From Bacillota bacterium (GTDB taxonomy: Bacteria; Bacillota; Clostridia; Christensenellales; CAG-138), in assembly GCA_023459335.1 (NCBI GenBank), contig JAEWUO010000007.1, forward strand, positions 1 to 64,000: DNA of 64,000 bases, in the 5' to 3' direction. Position 1 is the first letter of the stretch, and each line of letters starts with the position of its first letter. Position numbers and translations under genes: made by a program. Below the pieces are notes generated by a model. That model did no database searches. It was not told the DNA's origin and saw only the letters and a list, made by a program, of their open reading frames with translations. This document shows positions 25,139 to 33,104 of this stretch, piece by piece.

Positions 25139-27031
25139 TCAGGAATGTACGCTGTAGATAATCACCGAATCGTTCCGGTAGAACACGCTGAAATGCTCCG
25201 AGAAGTAATCATAATCGATCTGGTAATTCGCGCGCTCGCTGTCGCCGATGAGCACATAATCGATATGGTATTTCGCCGCGAGATCGGGGAAATATCGATC
25301 CGGCTGTTCATAAAGAAGCGGGAGCGCATTCTCACGCTCGGAATAGTCGACGCCGTGATAATACAGATACGACCCCGAACCGCAGACGATGTTACGGCCT
25401 GTCAGCGCCGCGATGCAGTTGTTGTGGTTGTTATAAGTCAGAAAGGTAGCATCAGGAGCGGCGTTCTCCTCGACGAATTCCGCCGCCTGCAGCTGATCCG
25501 CGCCGATGAGCTGATATTCCGAGACGTATTCTCTCCCGAGCGTCAGCGTGCCGGAGAGGAAGAGCGTCAGGCAGACGATCGCGGAGAGCAGCGTGACGCT
25601 TGCGCGGCTCCGCGGCGTGTTTTCCGTTAATCGGTCCTTCGCGTCGATCAGCCACCCGCCGACGAGACCGCAGGCGTACAGGAATGCGATAAAGAGAAGC
25701 TTATTGTTATCGTACGGGTTTGGCTGAAACTGAAGGAACTCCGCGACAAGCCAGACGCAGATCGCGCCGCCGACGACCCCTCGCGCTTCCTTTTTTGCCG
25801 CAAGAAAGGCGACGGGAGCGATCAGCGCGATCAGCCCGAAGTTCTTGATGTAGAACCAGATGTAATGATCGGATTCGTTCGCCCAGTTAAAATGAAATTT
25901 CAAAAATCCGCCGGATTGCCGGAACGTAAAGAGTACAAGCTGAGGGAGAGCGAGAACCACGACAACACCAAGATATTTTAGAAATCCGATCCATTGTCCT
26001 TTTCCTTCGTTTCGGAAAAGAGAGCGAATCAGGTAAAAGCCGCTCACGATACCGAGCGCGAGGAAGGAATGCGTATGTACGAGCGGAAGGCAGCCCGCGA
26101 GCACGCCGAGAGGAAGGAACGCGCTCGCGTCGCGCCTGATCGCGCCGCGGTGCAGCAAAAACAGGCAGGGAAAGAGAAGGGACCAGCCGAAGAGCAGCGC
26201 GCGCTGCGGAATCAGCATATCCGCGATCGGATTGACCCAGCGCAGGCCGTTTTCGATAAAGTTGGTCGGCGTTTCATAAAACGCGGTGAAAAGGCGCGTC
26301 AGATTGTCCGGATTATCCTTGAGCAGATCGAAAAAGTACCAGAATCCGAATCCGCCGCCGACGAAAAACAGGAGCATGGCGAATACGGACTTTCTGCGGT
26401 CCTCCAGCCATTCCTCCAGAAAACAGTACGCGCCGAGGACGACGAGAAGGAACGCGTACGCCGCGGTCAGGATCGTCGCAAACCGCAGGCTCGTGCCGAA
26501 GAGGTAGATCGTAGCGCCCGCGCTCTCGCTCAGAAACGGATAGTAAACGTGTTTGTCCGGACAGATAGAGTACATCGGCGGAAACGTCCCCTGCGTCGCG
26601 ATGCTGGAGATAAACCCGAGATGCATCGCAAGGTCGCCGTAAGTCGACTGACCGACGTAGAGCGCGCCGTCCTTATAAACGATCGTGTGCGTCAGAAGAA
26701 GAACGAAACCGATTATAAACAGCGCGCCGCCGGCGGCGAAGAACGGAATTTCATACTTCCAACCCGATCGGCTCAAGTTGCGTTTGCGCGAGAAAAAGTA
26801 TCCTGCCGCGCCGGCGAGGCATGCGGCCAGCAGGGCGAGCAGCTGTGAAAGCAGATGAAAACCGAGCGCGAACGAAAACAGCGCGGGCAGCCAAAGAAGC
26901 ATTGCCATACCCATCGCGAGGCCGAGCCAGAGGCGGACGAGCGGTTTTTCCCGGTGAAACAGCAGGCGTGAAAGCCCCGTTCCGGAAGCGGCGAACAGGG
27001 CGATGTAGAGGATGGAAAACAGTTCCGGCAT
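25139..27031 (-). CDS. Polytopic membrane protein, GT-C glycosyltransferase-like
   Basis: 630 residues with a dozen or more membrane helices. The first large outside loop carries KDGALYVGQSTYGDLAMHLGF and SICPDKHVYYPFLSES. Such loops with a conserved Asp and His are typical of polyprenyl-phosphate-sugar GT-C enzymes. The C-terminal ~110 residues are soluble and outside (ERENALPLLYEQPDRYFPDL). The start has AAAGGAGAT upstream on the minus strand. It probably transfers a sugar from a lipid carrier to a cell-surface acceptor. The identity of both is unknown. It is not in an obvious polysaccharide cluster. Confidence 0.75.
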   Translation of the reverse strand: MPELFSILYIALFAASGTGLSRLLFHREKPLVRLWLGLAMGMAMLLWLPALFSFALGFHLLSQLLALLAACLAGAAGYFFSRKRNLSRSGWKYEIPFFAAGGALFIIGFVLLLTHTIVYKDGALYVGQSTYGDLAMHLGFISSIATQGTFPPMYSICPDKHVYYPFLSESAGATIYLFGTSLRFATILTAAYAFLLVVLGAYCFLEEWLEDRRKSVFAMLLFFVGGGFGFWYFFDLLKDNPDNLTRLFTAFYETPTNFIENGLRWVNPIADMLIPQRALLFGWSLLFPCLFLLHRGAIRRDASAFLPLGVLAGCLPLVHTHSFLALGIVSGFYLIRSLFRNEGKGQWIGFLKYLGVVVVLALPQLVLFTFRQSGGFLKFHFNWANESDHYIWFYIKNFGLIALIAPVAFLAAKKEARGVVGGAICVWLVAEFLQFQPNPYDNNKLLFIAFLYACGLVGGWLIDAKDRLTENTPRSRASVTLLSAIVCLTLFLSGTLTLGREYVSEYQLIGADQLQAAEFVEENAAPDATFLTYNNHNNCIAALTGRNIVCGSGSYLYYHGVDYSERENALPLLYEQPDRYFPDLAAKYHIDYVLIGDSERANYQIDYDYFSEHFSVFYRNDSVIIYSVHS

Positions 27032-27109
27032 ATCGAACGAACGATCTCCTTTAAATACATAACGATGAAATATTAAGCTCTCGGGTGGCCGAGACCGCCG
27101 GATATCGTA

Positions 27110-27646
27110 TTATTTCTTACCGAAAAATTTCGCGATCGGCTCCACCGTCGCGTTGAGGTTTGAAATCGCATCGTTCAGTGTTTTCACATCGATTTGGTTA
27201 AGCGACTCCACACCGGTTTTCAGTTCTTCGATGGTCTTATTAAGCGTTTCCATATCGAGCGCGTTTAAAACCTTCGCCGATTCGCCGACGGTTTCAAACG
27301 TATCGGACGCCTGCACGGTCAGCGCGTCGATATTGCCGGCGATTGATTCGATATCGACTTTTTGCAGCTCGTCGAGCGTCTGGTTTGCGAGCGTCACCGC
27401 GCTGAACAGTCTTGGTACCAATACGACGGCGGAGAGCAGCAGCGCCGCGCAGAGCAGCGCAAGCAGCGTAACGGCGGCGCGCAGGAGGCGAATTTTCTTC
27501 TTTTCGTTCTCTTTTTGCTCCTCGGAGTTGAGGTAGAGTTCGCGCACATAGTCGATAACGCCGAACGAATCGCTGCCGGAAGACGCCGCGGGAGCATGCT
27601 CCGCAGGCTGCAATTCGAGGTCCTGACGTTTAATTTCCATTCGCAT
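27110..27646 (-). CDS. Small single-TM coiled-coil protein
   Basis: About 178 residues. I prefer the ATG at 27646 (or the one at 27640), because the -10 box at 27672-27677 lies inside any longer reading and GGAAGG precedes this ATG. There is a charged cytoplasmic N-terminus, one TM (about 53-78), then a ~95-residue heptad-rich stretch. That stretch repeats phrases such as LDELQKVDIESIAG, LNALDMETLNKTI and LNQIDVKTLNDAI. The outside coil could form a rod or bind a partner. I do not recognise the family. It lies 78 bases upstream of, and on the same strand as, the GT-C-like gene. Confidence 0.72.
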   Translation of the reverse strand: MRMEIKRQDLELQPAEHAPAASSGSDSFGVIDYVRELYLNSEEQKENEKKKIRLLRAAVTLLALLCAALLLSAVVLVPRLFSAVTLANQTLDELQKVDIESIAGNIDALTVQASDTFETVGESAKVLNALDMETLNKTIEELKTGVESLNQIDVKTLNDAISNLNATVEPIAKFFGKK

Positions 27647-27665
27647 CCTTTTCCTTCCGTTGGTT

Positions 27666-27695
27666 TTGCTCAGTATACCACACATCGGTTATAAT
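27666..27695. promoter_or_regulatory. Overlapping divergent promoters
   Basis: On the plus strand TTGCTC (27666) and TATAAT (27690-27695), spaced by 18, face ogt. On the minus strand a TGG-TATACT box (complement at 27672-27677) faces the coiled-coil gene. The two promoters overlap, so polymerase at one should hinder the other. Confidence 0.6.
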
Positions 27696-27727
27696 AAAAA
27701 GAAAGCGGCCGAAAGCGGGGAATTGAA

Positions 27728-28228
27728 ATGGATCGATTGAAAAAGGATGCATTACCTGTCAGCCGGATTCGGGTCGAAACGCCGATCGGCAATCTGATTG
27801 TTTCCGCCAGAAACGGCGCGATCGTTTCGATTTCGCTCGAGAGCAATGCTTCGCTTGATATTTCATTCAGCAGTTCGGAAGAACCCGTACTAAACCTTGC
27901 GGCGGAGCAGCTCAAAGAATACTTCGCGGGTTTAAGGCGAAATTTTACGTTTGAAATGGAGCCGGAAGGCACACGATTTCAGAAAGAAGTGTGGAATGCG
28001 CTGCTCAATATCCCATTTGGTGAAACGAAATCCTACGGGCAGATCGCATTGGAAACAGGAAATCCGAAAAGTTCCCGTGCGGTCGGCATAGCCTGCAACC
28101 GCAATCCGATCATGATCGCTGTGCCGTGCCATCGCGTCGTCGGCGCGGACGGCTCACTGACCGGCTATGCCCTCGGAACAGACCTGAAGCAAACGCTGCT
28201 CGCTTTGGAAACGAACCCGCAAAAGTGA
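27728..28228 (+). CDS. ogt: Methylated-DNA-[protein]-cysteine methyltransferase
   Basis: 166 residues. It removes alkyl groups from O6 of guanine onto its own cysteine. The active site is PCHRV with acceptor Cys134. The helix-turn-helix region reads FGETKSYGQIALETGNPKSSRAVGIACNRNP, and the end is GYALGTDLKQTLLALE. The length and single domain fit the Ogt type, without an Ada domain. The ATG at 27728 follows a GGGG stretch. The protein is cytoplasmic. Confidence 0.95.
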   Translation: MDRLKKDALPVSRIRVETPIGNLIVSARNGAIVSISLESNASLDISFSSSEEPVLNLAAEQLKEYFAGLRRNFTFEMEPEGTRFQKEVWNALLNIPFGETKSYGQIALETGNPKSSRAVGIACNRNPIMIAVPCHRVVGADGSLTGYALGTDLKQTLLALETNPQK

Positions 28229-28238
28229 CGAAACTCTC

Positions 28239-28267
28239 TTGACAATACACAACCGGAATGCTATTCT
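28239..28267 (+). promoter_or_regulatory. Promoter of the isc cluster
   Basis: TTGACA (28239-28244) and TATTCT (28262-28267), spaced by 17 bases. Downstream, near 28281-28305, an AT-rich stretch (CAACTATTTTACTAGG) may be the binding site of the Rrf2 regulator encoded next. That role is inferred from position only. Confidence 0.75.
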
Positions 28268-28322
28268 ATACGCATAAGGCAACTATTTTACTAGGGATTA
28301 CGGCTGCCCGGAAAGGGACTGC

Positions 28323-28775
28323 ATGAAGCTTTCCACGCGAAGCAGATACGGCTTGAAGGCGGTGATCGATCTCGCCATTTCGTACGGCGAAGGTCCCGTC
28401 TCGCTTCCCGTACTCGCAAGCGCGCAGGGAATTTCAGAGGGGTATCTGGAACAACTGCTGCGGGAACTCAAAAAAGGAGGCGTCGTGGACACGACGCGCG
28501 GCGCGCAGGGCGGCTACGAGCTCACGACAGACCCTGCGAAGCTGACCGTTCAACGCGTGCTGACGCTGCTGGAGGGTTCCACCGCGATCGTGGATTGCGT
28601 GGGCACGAAAAACCACAACTGCGGCAGCGCATGCACCTGCTCGGCAAGGCCGCTTTTTCTGGAACTGCAAACAAGAATCAACGAAGTACTCGTACGAACG
28701 ACGATCCGTGAATTGGCGGACGATTACCTGCAACAGAAATCACGCGGAATTCAGGCAAAAAACTGCTGCGAATAA
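28323..28775 (+). CDS. iscR: Rrf2-family regulator, IscR-like
   Basis: 150 residues. The N-terminal winged helix is typical: KLSTRSRYGLKAVIDLA, then SEGYLEQLLRELKKGGVV, then RGAQGGYEL. The cluster-binding region carries several cysteines (DCVG, NCGS, CTCS, residues about 98-115), so it likely senses [2Fe-2S] or [4Fe-4S] status. It sits first in the isc cluster and should autoregulate it, as in other bacteria. Three Cys plus a His ligand cannot be assigned with certainty because there are more than three cysteines. Confidence 0.88.
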   Translation: MKLSTRSRYGLKAVIDLAISYGEGPVSLPVLASAQGISEGYLEQLLRELKKGGVVDTTRGAQGGYELTTDPAKLTVQRVLTLLEGSTAIVDCVGTKNHNCGSACTCSARPLFLELQTRINEVLVRTTIRELADDYLQQKSRGIQAKNCCE

Positions 28776-28814
28776 CTGCGATTATCGATTGACCGGGAGA
28801 GAAGGACAAAGCAA

Positions 28815-29984
28815 ATGATAAAAGTTTATCTCGACAACGCCGCGACGACGAAGGTGCGCCAGGAGGTCGTAGACGCAATGATTCCGGCGTTTACCACCTA
28901 TTACGGGAATCCCTCGAGCCTGCACGAATTCGCGCGGGAAGCGGAACAGCTGCTGTCTCAGGCGCGAGCGGACGTCGCTGCCGTCATCGGCGCGAAACCG
29001 GAAGAAATCGTATTCACCGGCGGAGGTTCCGAGAGCGACAACATGGCGCTGCGCGGCGCGGCCGCGGCAAATAAGAAAAAAGGCAAACATGTAATCACCT
29101 CCGCGGTGGAACACCACGCGGTGCTCTATACACTCCAGGCGATGGAACGCGAAGGGCTGATCGAGCTGACGATCCTGCCCGTAGACGAATATGGTATCGT
29201 CAGCGCGCAGAGCGTCGCGGACGCGATTCGGGACGATACGGTGCTGGTGTCGGTCATGTTCGCGAACAACGAAGTCGGTTCCATCAATCCGATCGCCGAG
29301 ATCGGAAAAATCTGCCGCGATAAGGGCGTTTTGTTTCATACGGACGCGGTGCAGGCGACGGGGCATGTTCCGATCGACGTGGTTTCGATGAACATCGATA
29401 TGCTGTCCGTATCCGCGCATAAATTCCACGGCCCGAAAGGCGTCGGCGTTCTATATCTCAAAAAAGGCGTGCGCATCCCTTCGCTCATCATCGGCGGCGG
29501 GCAGGAGAAGAAGCGCCGGGCCGGCACGGAAAACGTACCCGGGATCGTAGGTTTGGCCACCGCGCTGAAAATTGCGAACGAGCATATGGAGGAAAACGCA
29601 AAGCGCGTCGGCGCGATGCGAGACCGTCTCATGAAGGGCATCGCGGAACGGATTCCGGACGTCAAGCTCAACGGGCACCCGACGAAACGCCTGCCTAATA
29701 ACGTCAACTACAGCATCCGATATATCGAAGGCGAGAGCATACTGCTTATGCTGGACATCAACGGCATCGCGGCGTCAAGCGGCTCCGCCTGCACGAGCGG
29801 CTCGTTGGATCCTTCACACGTCCTGCTCGCCATGGGGCTGCCTCACGAAATTGCGCACGGGTCGCTGAGGATGACGCTTTCCGAGTTCACGACCGACGAG
29901 GAGATCGACTACGTGCTTGATTTGCTTCCGCAGATCGTACAGCGGCTCAGGGACATGTCCCCGCTTTACCCGAAACAGAAATAG
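28815..29984 (+). CDS. iscS: Cysteine desulfurase
   Basis: 389 residues, a NifS/IscS type PLP enzyme that takes sulfur from cysteine to build Fe-S clusters. The early block is YLDNAATTKV. The PLP lysine is Lys203 in SAHKFHGPKGVG. The persulfide cysteine is Cys326 in SGSACTSGSLDPSHVL, on the long flexible loop of group I enzymes. The scaffold gene follows 47 bases downstream. AGAGAAGGA lies upstream of the ATG. Confidence 0.96.
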   Translation: MIKVYLDNAATTKVRQEVVDAMIPAFTTYYGNPSSLHEFAREAEQLLSQARADVAAVIGAKPEEIVFTGGGSESDNMALRGAAAANKKKGKHVITSAVEHHAVLYTLQAMEREGLIELTILPVDEYGIVSAQSVADAIRDDTVLVSVMFANNEVGSINPIAEIGKICRDKGVLFHTDAVQATGHVPIDVVSMNIDMLSVSAHKFHGPKGVGVLYLKKGVRIPSLIIGGGQEKKRRAGTENVPGIVGLATALKIANEHMEENAKRVGAMRDRLMKGIAERIPDVKLNGHPTKRLPNNVNYSIRYIEGESILLMLDINGIAASSGSACTSGSLDPSHVLLAMGLPHEIAHGSLRMTLSEFTTDEEIDYVLDLLPQIVQRLRDMSPLYPKQK

Positions 29985-30031
29985 TTAGATTGCGCGGCGA
30001 TTGCTGCACCGAAAGATAAGGAGTAAACAAT

Positions 30032-30412
30032 ATGTATACGGAACGTGTGATGGATCACTTCAAAAATCCAAGAAACGTCGGAGAGATCGAAAACGCCAGC
30101 GGCGTCGGTACGGTCGGCAACGCCAAGTGCGGGGATATCATGCAGATTTTTCTCGACATCGACGAAAACGAAATCATTCGGGACGTGAAATTCAAGACAT
30201 TCGGCTGCGGCGCGGCCGTTGCGACCAGCTCGATGGCAACCGAGATGATCAAAGGCAAAAGCGTAAACGACGCGCTCAAGCTCACGAACGCCGCCGTCGT
30301 GGAGGCGCTGGAAGGTCTGCCGCCGCAAAAGATCCACTGCAGCGTGCTCGCTGAAGAAGCGGTCAAGGCTGCGATCGAAGACTACGTCAAGAAGCGCGAC
30401 GCGAAGAAATAA
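30032..30412 (+). CDS. iscU: Fe-S cluster scaffold protein
   Basis: 126 residues, the scaffold on which IscS builds clusters. The three ligand cysteines are present: Cys33 (AKCGD), Cys59 (FGCGAA) and Cys103 (IHCSV). The Asp35 after the first Cys is the usual residue for cluster transfer. AAGGAG precedes the ATG. The gene closes the isc operon; hscA/hscB and a ferredoxin are absent, which is the normal clostridial form. Confidence 0.95.
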   Translation: MYTERVMDHFKNPRNVGEIENASGVGTVGNAKCGDIMQIFLDIDENEIIRDVKFKTFGCGAAVATSSMATEMIKGKSVNDALKLTNAAVVEALEGLPPQKIHCSVLAEEAVKAAIEDYVKKRDAKK

Positions 30413-30453
30413 CCGCTTGATTTATCAGTGAATGTTATCAATGAATCTGTTTA

Positions 30454-30479
30454 AAAAAGAGCGGGCTTCCGCTCTTTTT
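30454..30479 (+). terminator. Terminator of the isc operon
   Basis: The stem GAGCGG / CCGCTC with a GCTT loop is extended by A5/T5 pairing and ends in TTTTT. Confidence 0.9.
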
Positions 30480-30535
30480 CGTTTTCATAGCAAAAAATGC
30501 GCCGTACAACACTCATTACTGCCATTTTTGAATAA

Positions 30536-30620
30536 TTGACACATTCGTAATACTTGACGATATATGGATAATACGATAGTATTAAGTTTGATTTTAGAAA
30601 GGGAACAGGTAATTTTTAAT
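30536..30620 (+). promoter_or_regulatory. yajC promoter region
   Basis: TTGACA (near 30537) and TTGACG (near 30554) are -35 candidates, with GATATA or GGATAAT as -10 choices. The two may be alternative promoters. They lie upstream of, or inside, the longer reading that begins at 30564, which supports the later start at 30621. Confidence 0.5.
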
Positions 30621-30947
30621 ATGAGTCAAGACTTTATGACAGGGCTTTCCAGCTTTTTCAGCAACTACGGCCTCCTGATCGTCCTCATGGTCGCAATGTT
30701 CGCGATCATGATCATCCCGCAGCGTCGCCGCAACAAGAAAATCAAAGAAATGCTCGCCAACCTGAAGCCTGGCACGCGCGTACGCACCATCGGCGGCATC
30801 TACGGCACGATCGCCAGCATCAAGGACGAAACCGTCATTCTGACGGTTGGTCCCGACAAAGTAAAACTTGTCTTTGCGCGCGGCGCAATTTCGCAGGTGG
30901 ACGAAGCCGGCGTGGAAAACGAAATGTCGGAAGAACTCGTCAAATAA
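30621..30947 (+). CDS. yajC: Preprotein translocase subunit YajC
   Basis: 108 residues. One membrane helix is at about residues 15-33 (NYGLLIVLMVAMFAIMIIP). It is followed by the family block QRRRNKKIKEMLANLKPGTRV and a small beta domain (IGGIYGTIASIKDETVILTV). YajC joins SecDF at the Sec translocon, but secD and secF are not in the window. The ATG at 30621 is preferred over 30564. Confidence 0.92.
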   Translation: MSQDFMTGLSSFFSNYGLLIVLMVAMFAIMIIPQRRRNKKIKEMLANLKPGTRVRTIGGIYGTIASIKDETVILTVGPDKVKLVFARGAISQVDEAGVENEMSEELVK

Positions 30948-30966
30948 AAGCTGCAAAGCAAATGCG

Positions 30967-30995
30967 AAACGCCCGTTCTTGCGGGCGTTTTTTTA
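30967..30995 (+). terminator. Terminator after yajC
   Basis: The stem AAACGCCCG / CGGGCGTTT with a TTCTTG loop is followed by a run of T. Confidence 0.92.
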
Positions 30996-31093
30996 TCCGG
31001 CAATGCTAATGAACGATGCGAGAACACAATGTGAACGAACGGCAAACTCCGACGAAGATAAGAAAAAACCTGTTTTCATGAACGCATTTTTGA

Positions 31094-31099
31094 TATAAT
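31094..31099 (+). promoter_or_regulatory. Promoter -10 of the ireB operon
   Basis: TATAAT lies 18 bases before the ireB start. No good -35 is seen. Confidence 0.5.
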
Positions 31100-31117
31100 C
31101 CACTTGAGGTGACCGTT

Positions 31118-31372
31118 ATGACAGACGATAAAAGAGAAACCCAGCAATTTGAAATCCCGCGCGAAAAACGCAGCCCGAGGGATACGCTGCTGAGCGTTTA
31201 CGGCGCCATGCGCGAAAAAGGATACGATCCTGTCAACCAAATCGTGGGGTATCTGATTTCGGGCGATCCAACTTATATCACAAGCTATAATAACGCGCGA
31301 TACCTGATTTCCCGCATCGAGCGCGACGAACTTCTGGAAGAACTGGTCCGCGCATATGTGGAAGGGAAATAA
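31118..31372 (+). CDS. IreB family regulatory phosphoprotein (DUF965)
   Basis: 84 residues. In enterococci IreB is a target of the Ser/Thr kinase IreK and modulates cephalosporin tolerance. The whole-family block is seen: DTLLSVYGAMREKGYDPVNQ, then IVGYLISGDPTYITSYNNAR. The N-terminal Thr residues (MTDDKRETQQF) could be phosphorylated. The ATG at 31118 is preferred to the GTG at 31109, which overlaps the ribosome site GAGGTGA. It is followed closely by ruvX and the DUF1292 gene, an arrangement common in Firmicutes. Confidence 0.93.
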   Translation: MTDDKRETQQFEIPREKRSPRDTLLSVYGAMREKGYDPVNQIVGYLISGDPTYITSYNNARYLISRIERDELLEELVRAYVEGK

Positions 31373-31377
31373 ACTGA

Positions 31378-31800
31378 ATGCTCCGAATCCTCGCATTTGA
31401 CATTGGCGAAAAACGAATCGGCGTCGCCGTCAGCGACGCGCTGGGCATCACCGCGCAGGGGATCGAAACCTATCACCGCACGGACGATCTCGAAAAAGAC
31501 ACCGATCATCTGATCCGGCTGGCGGCGGGATACCGCCCCGTAAAGCTTGTATTCGGTATGCCGCGCAATATGGACGGAAGCTACGGACAACAGGCGGAGA
31601 TCACCCGTGCGTTTGCGGACGCGGTGCTTGCCAAGTGGGACGGGGAATACGCCTATCAGGACGAACGTCTGACCACGGCGAGCGCGCGTCGGGTGCTGCT
31701 GGAAGCGGACATGCGGCGCGACAGGCGCAAGCAGGTAATCGACAAAGTCGCCGCCGTGATGATACTGCAGAGCTATCTGGACACGCACGGCAATACGTAA
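31378..31800 (+). CDS. ruvX: Holliday junction resolvase-like protein RuvX/YqgF
   Basis: 140 residues with an RNase H fold. The first motif is ILAFDIGEKRIGVAVSD with Asp8. The block VFGMPRNMDGSYGQQAEI is conserved, as are YQDERLTTASA and DKVAAVMILQSYL near the end. It may act in 16S rRNA 5' processing or junction resolution; both are reported for the family. It starts five bases after the ireB stop. Confidence 0.93.
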   Translation: MLRILAFDIGEKRIGVAVSDALGITAQGIETYHRTDDLEKDTDHLIRLAAGYRPVKLVFGMPRNMDGSYGQQAEITRAFADAVLAKWDGEYAYQDERLTTASARRVLLEADMRRDRRKQVIDKVAAVMILQSYLDTHGNT

Positions 31801-31833
31801 CTCCCCCATACCAAAGAAGAAAGCGGAGGGATT

Positions 31834-32136
31834 ATGGAAGAAGAGAGCACCATTGTGGAACTCGTCGACGACGGCGGGAATACCGTTAAGTTCGACTTGG
31901 TTATGACGTTTGACTACGAGGGCAAGCGTTATGCGGCGCTGCTGCCGGTTGACCAAGTGGAAGGCGTAGGGGAAGACGAGGTCGTCCTTCTGGAGATCGT
32001 CAAGGGAAAAGACGGGGACACGTTCGTTTCGATCGACAATCCCGTACTGCTTGACGAGATATTCGACGAATTTATTGAACTCTTCGACGAGATGGCGGAC
32101 GGAGGCGACGAAGACGAAGGGGACGACGAAGCGTAA
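31834..32136 (+). CDS. DUF1292 acidic protein
   Basis: 100 residues, very acidic at the C-terminus (an Asp/Glu-rich run after residue 75). The block IVELVDDGGNTVKFDLVMTFDYEGKRYAALLP marks DUF1292, a family of unknown function that follows ruvX in many Firmicutes. AAGCGGAGGGAT precedes the ATG. Confidence 0.9.
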   Translation: MEEESTIVELVDDGGNTVKFDLVMTFDYEGKRYAALLPVDQVEGVGEDEVVLLEIVKGKDGDTFVSIDNPVLLDEIFDEFIELFDEMADGGDEDEGDDEA

Positions 32137-32196
32137 CGAAAATCCGATTCCACGCGACAATTAACGAAAAACCGCAGAATATCTCGCATTTTTTAC

Positions 32197-32333
32197 TTGC
32201 GCAGGTAAAATCGCCTGTGCTATAATACGCAAGGCATCACGCACCGGTGCGGATCTTCCGGCTCGTGCCCGCAGAAGCGGGTTACCGGGGGAGCGGAAAC
32301 ACCGGGAAGAAAAGAACGAGGAGGTTACTTATC
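32197..32333 (+). promoter_or_regulatory. rpsB promoter and ~100-nt structured leader
   Basis: TTGCGC (32197) and extended TGC-TATAAT (32221-32226) form the promoter at 18-base spacing. A start near 32233 leaves a GC-rich leader of about 100 nt. It holds a short hairpin CCCGC-AGAA-GCGGG (32268-32281) and a palindrome GCACCGGTGC before the AGGAGG of rpsB. It could be an S2 autoregulatory leader, which would need covariation support. Confidence 0.6.
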
Positions 32334-33080
32334 ATGTCCGTGATTTCCATGAAACAACTGTTGGAGGCCGGCGTACATTTCGGCCATCAGACCCGCCGCT
32401 GGAACCCGAAGATGAAGGAATACATCTTTACGGAACGCAACGGCATCTACATCATCGACCTGCAGAAAACTGTAAAGAAGATCGAAGAGGCTTATCATTT
32501 CGTGCGCAGCGTCGCCGAAAGCAATCAGTCTGTTCTTTTTGTCGGCACAAAAAAGCAGGCGCAGGAATCCATCGAGCAGGAAGCGAAACGCTGCGACATG
32601 TATTATGTCAACCAGCGCTGGCTCGGCGGCATGCTTACAAACTTCAAGACGATTCAAGGCCGCATCGCACGCCTTCGCCAGATCGAAAAGATGGAAGCGG
32701 ACGGCGATTTTGACCTGCTTCCCAAGAAAGAAGTTATTCAGCTGCGCGCGGAACAGGAAAAACTCGAGAAGAACCTCGGCGGTATCAAAGAAATGAAGAA
32801 ACTGCCCAGCGCGCTCTTCGTCGTGGACCCGCGCAAGGAGCATATCGCCGTCGCCGAAGCGCGCACGCTCAAGATCCCGATCGTCGCAATCATCGATACG
32901 AACTGCGATCCGGACGAAGTCGATTACCCGATTCCGGGAAACGACGACGCCATCCGCGCAGTCAAGCTCATCACGGCCAAGATTGCGGACGCCGTGATCG
33001 AAGGGCATCAGGGCGAGCAGATGACCGGCGAGGAAGAACCTGCCGCGGCCGCGGAAGCGGAAGAAGAACTCGGCGAATAA
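32334..33080 (+). CDS. rpsB: Ribosomal protein S2
   Basis: 248 residues. The start MSVISMKQLLEAGVHFGHQTRRWNPKM is the S2 signature. The ATG at 32334 has AGGAGG 10 bases upstream; a longer frame would cover the promoter. The C-terminus is Ala/Glu-rich, as in many Firmicutes. It is followed by tsf after 24 bases, the universal order. Confidence 0.97.
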   Translation: MSVISMKQLLEAGVHFGHQTRRWNPKMKEYIFTERNGIYIIDLQKTVKKIEEAYHFVRSVAESNQSVLFVGTKKQAQESIEQEAKRCDMYYVNQRWLGGMLTNFKTIQGRIARLRQIEKMEADGDFDLLPKKEVIQLRAEQEKLEKNLGGIKEMKKLPSALFVVDPRKEHIAVAEARTLKIPIVAIIDTNCDPDEVDYPIPGNDDAIRAVKLITAKIADAVIEGHQGEQMTGEEEPAAAAEAEEELGE

Positions 33081-33104
33081 CGCGCGAGCGAAGGAGGATA
33101 TACC

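Noticed and set aside
25994..26848. 284-residue plus-strand frame opposite the GT-C-like gene
   Set aside because: It is Arg/Glu/Ala-rich low-complexity antisense of a clear membrane protein and has no ribosome site or family match.
28281..28305. Rrf2/IscR operator
   Set aside because: An AT-rich stretch is present, but no clear dyad that I could support as a defined site; kept only as a remark under the promoter.
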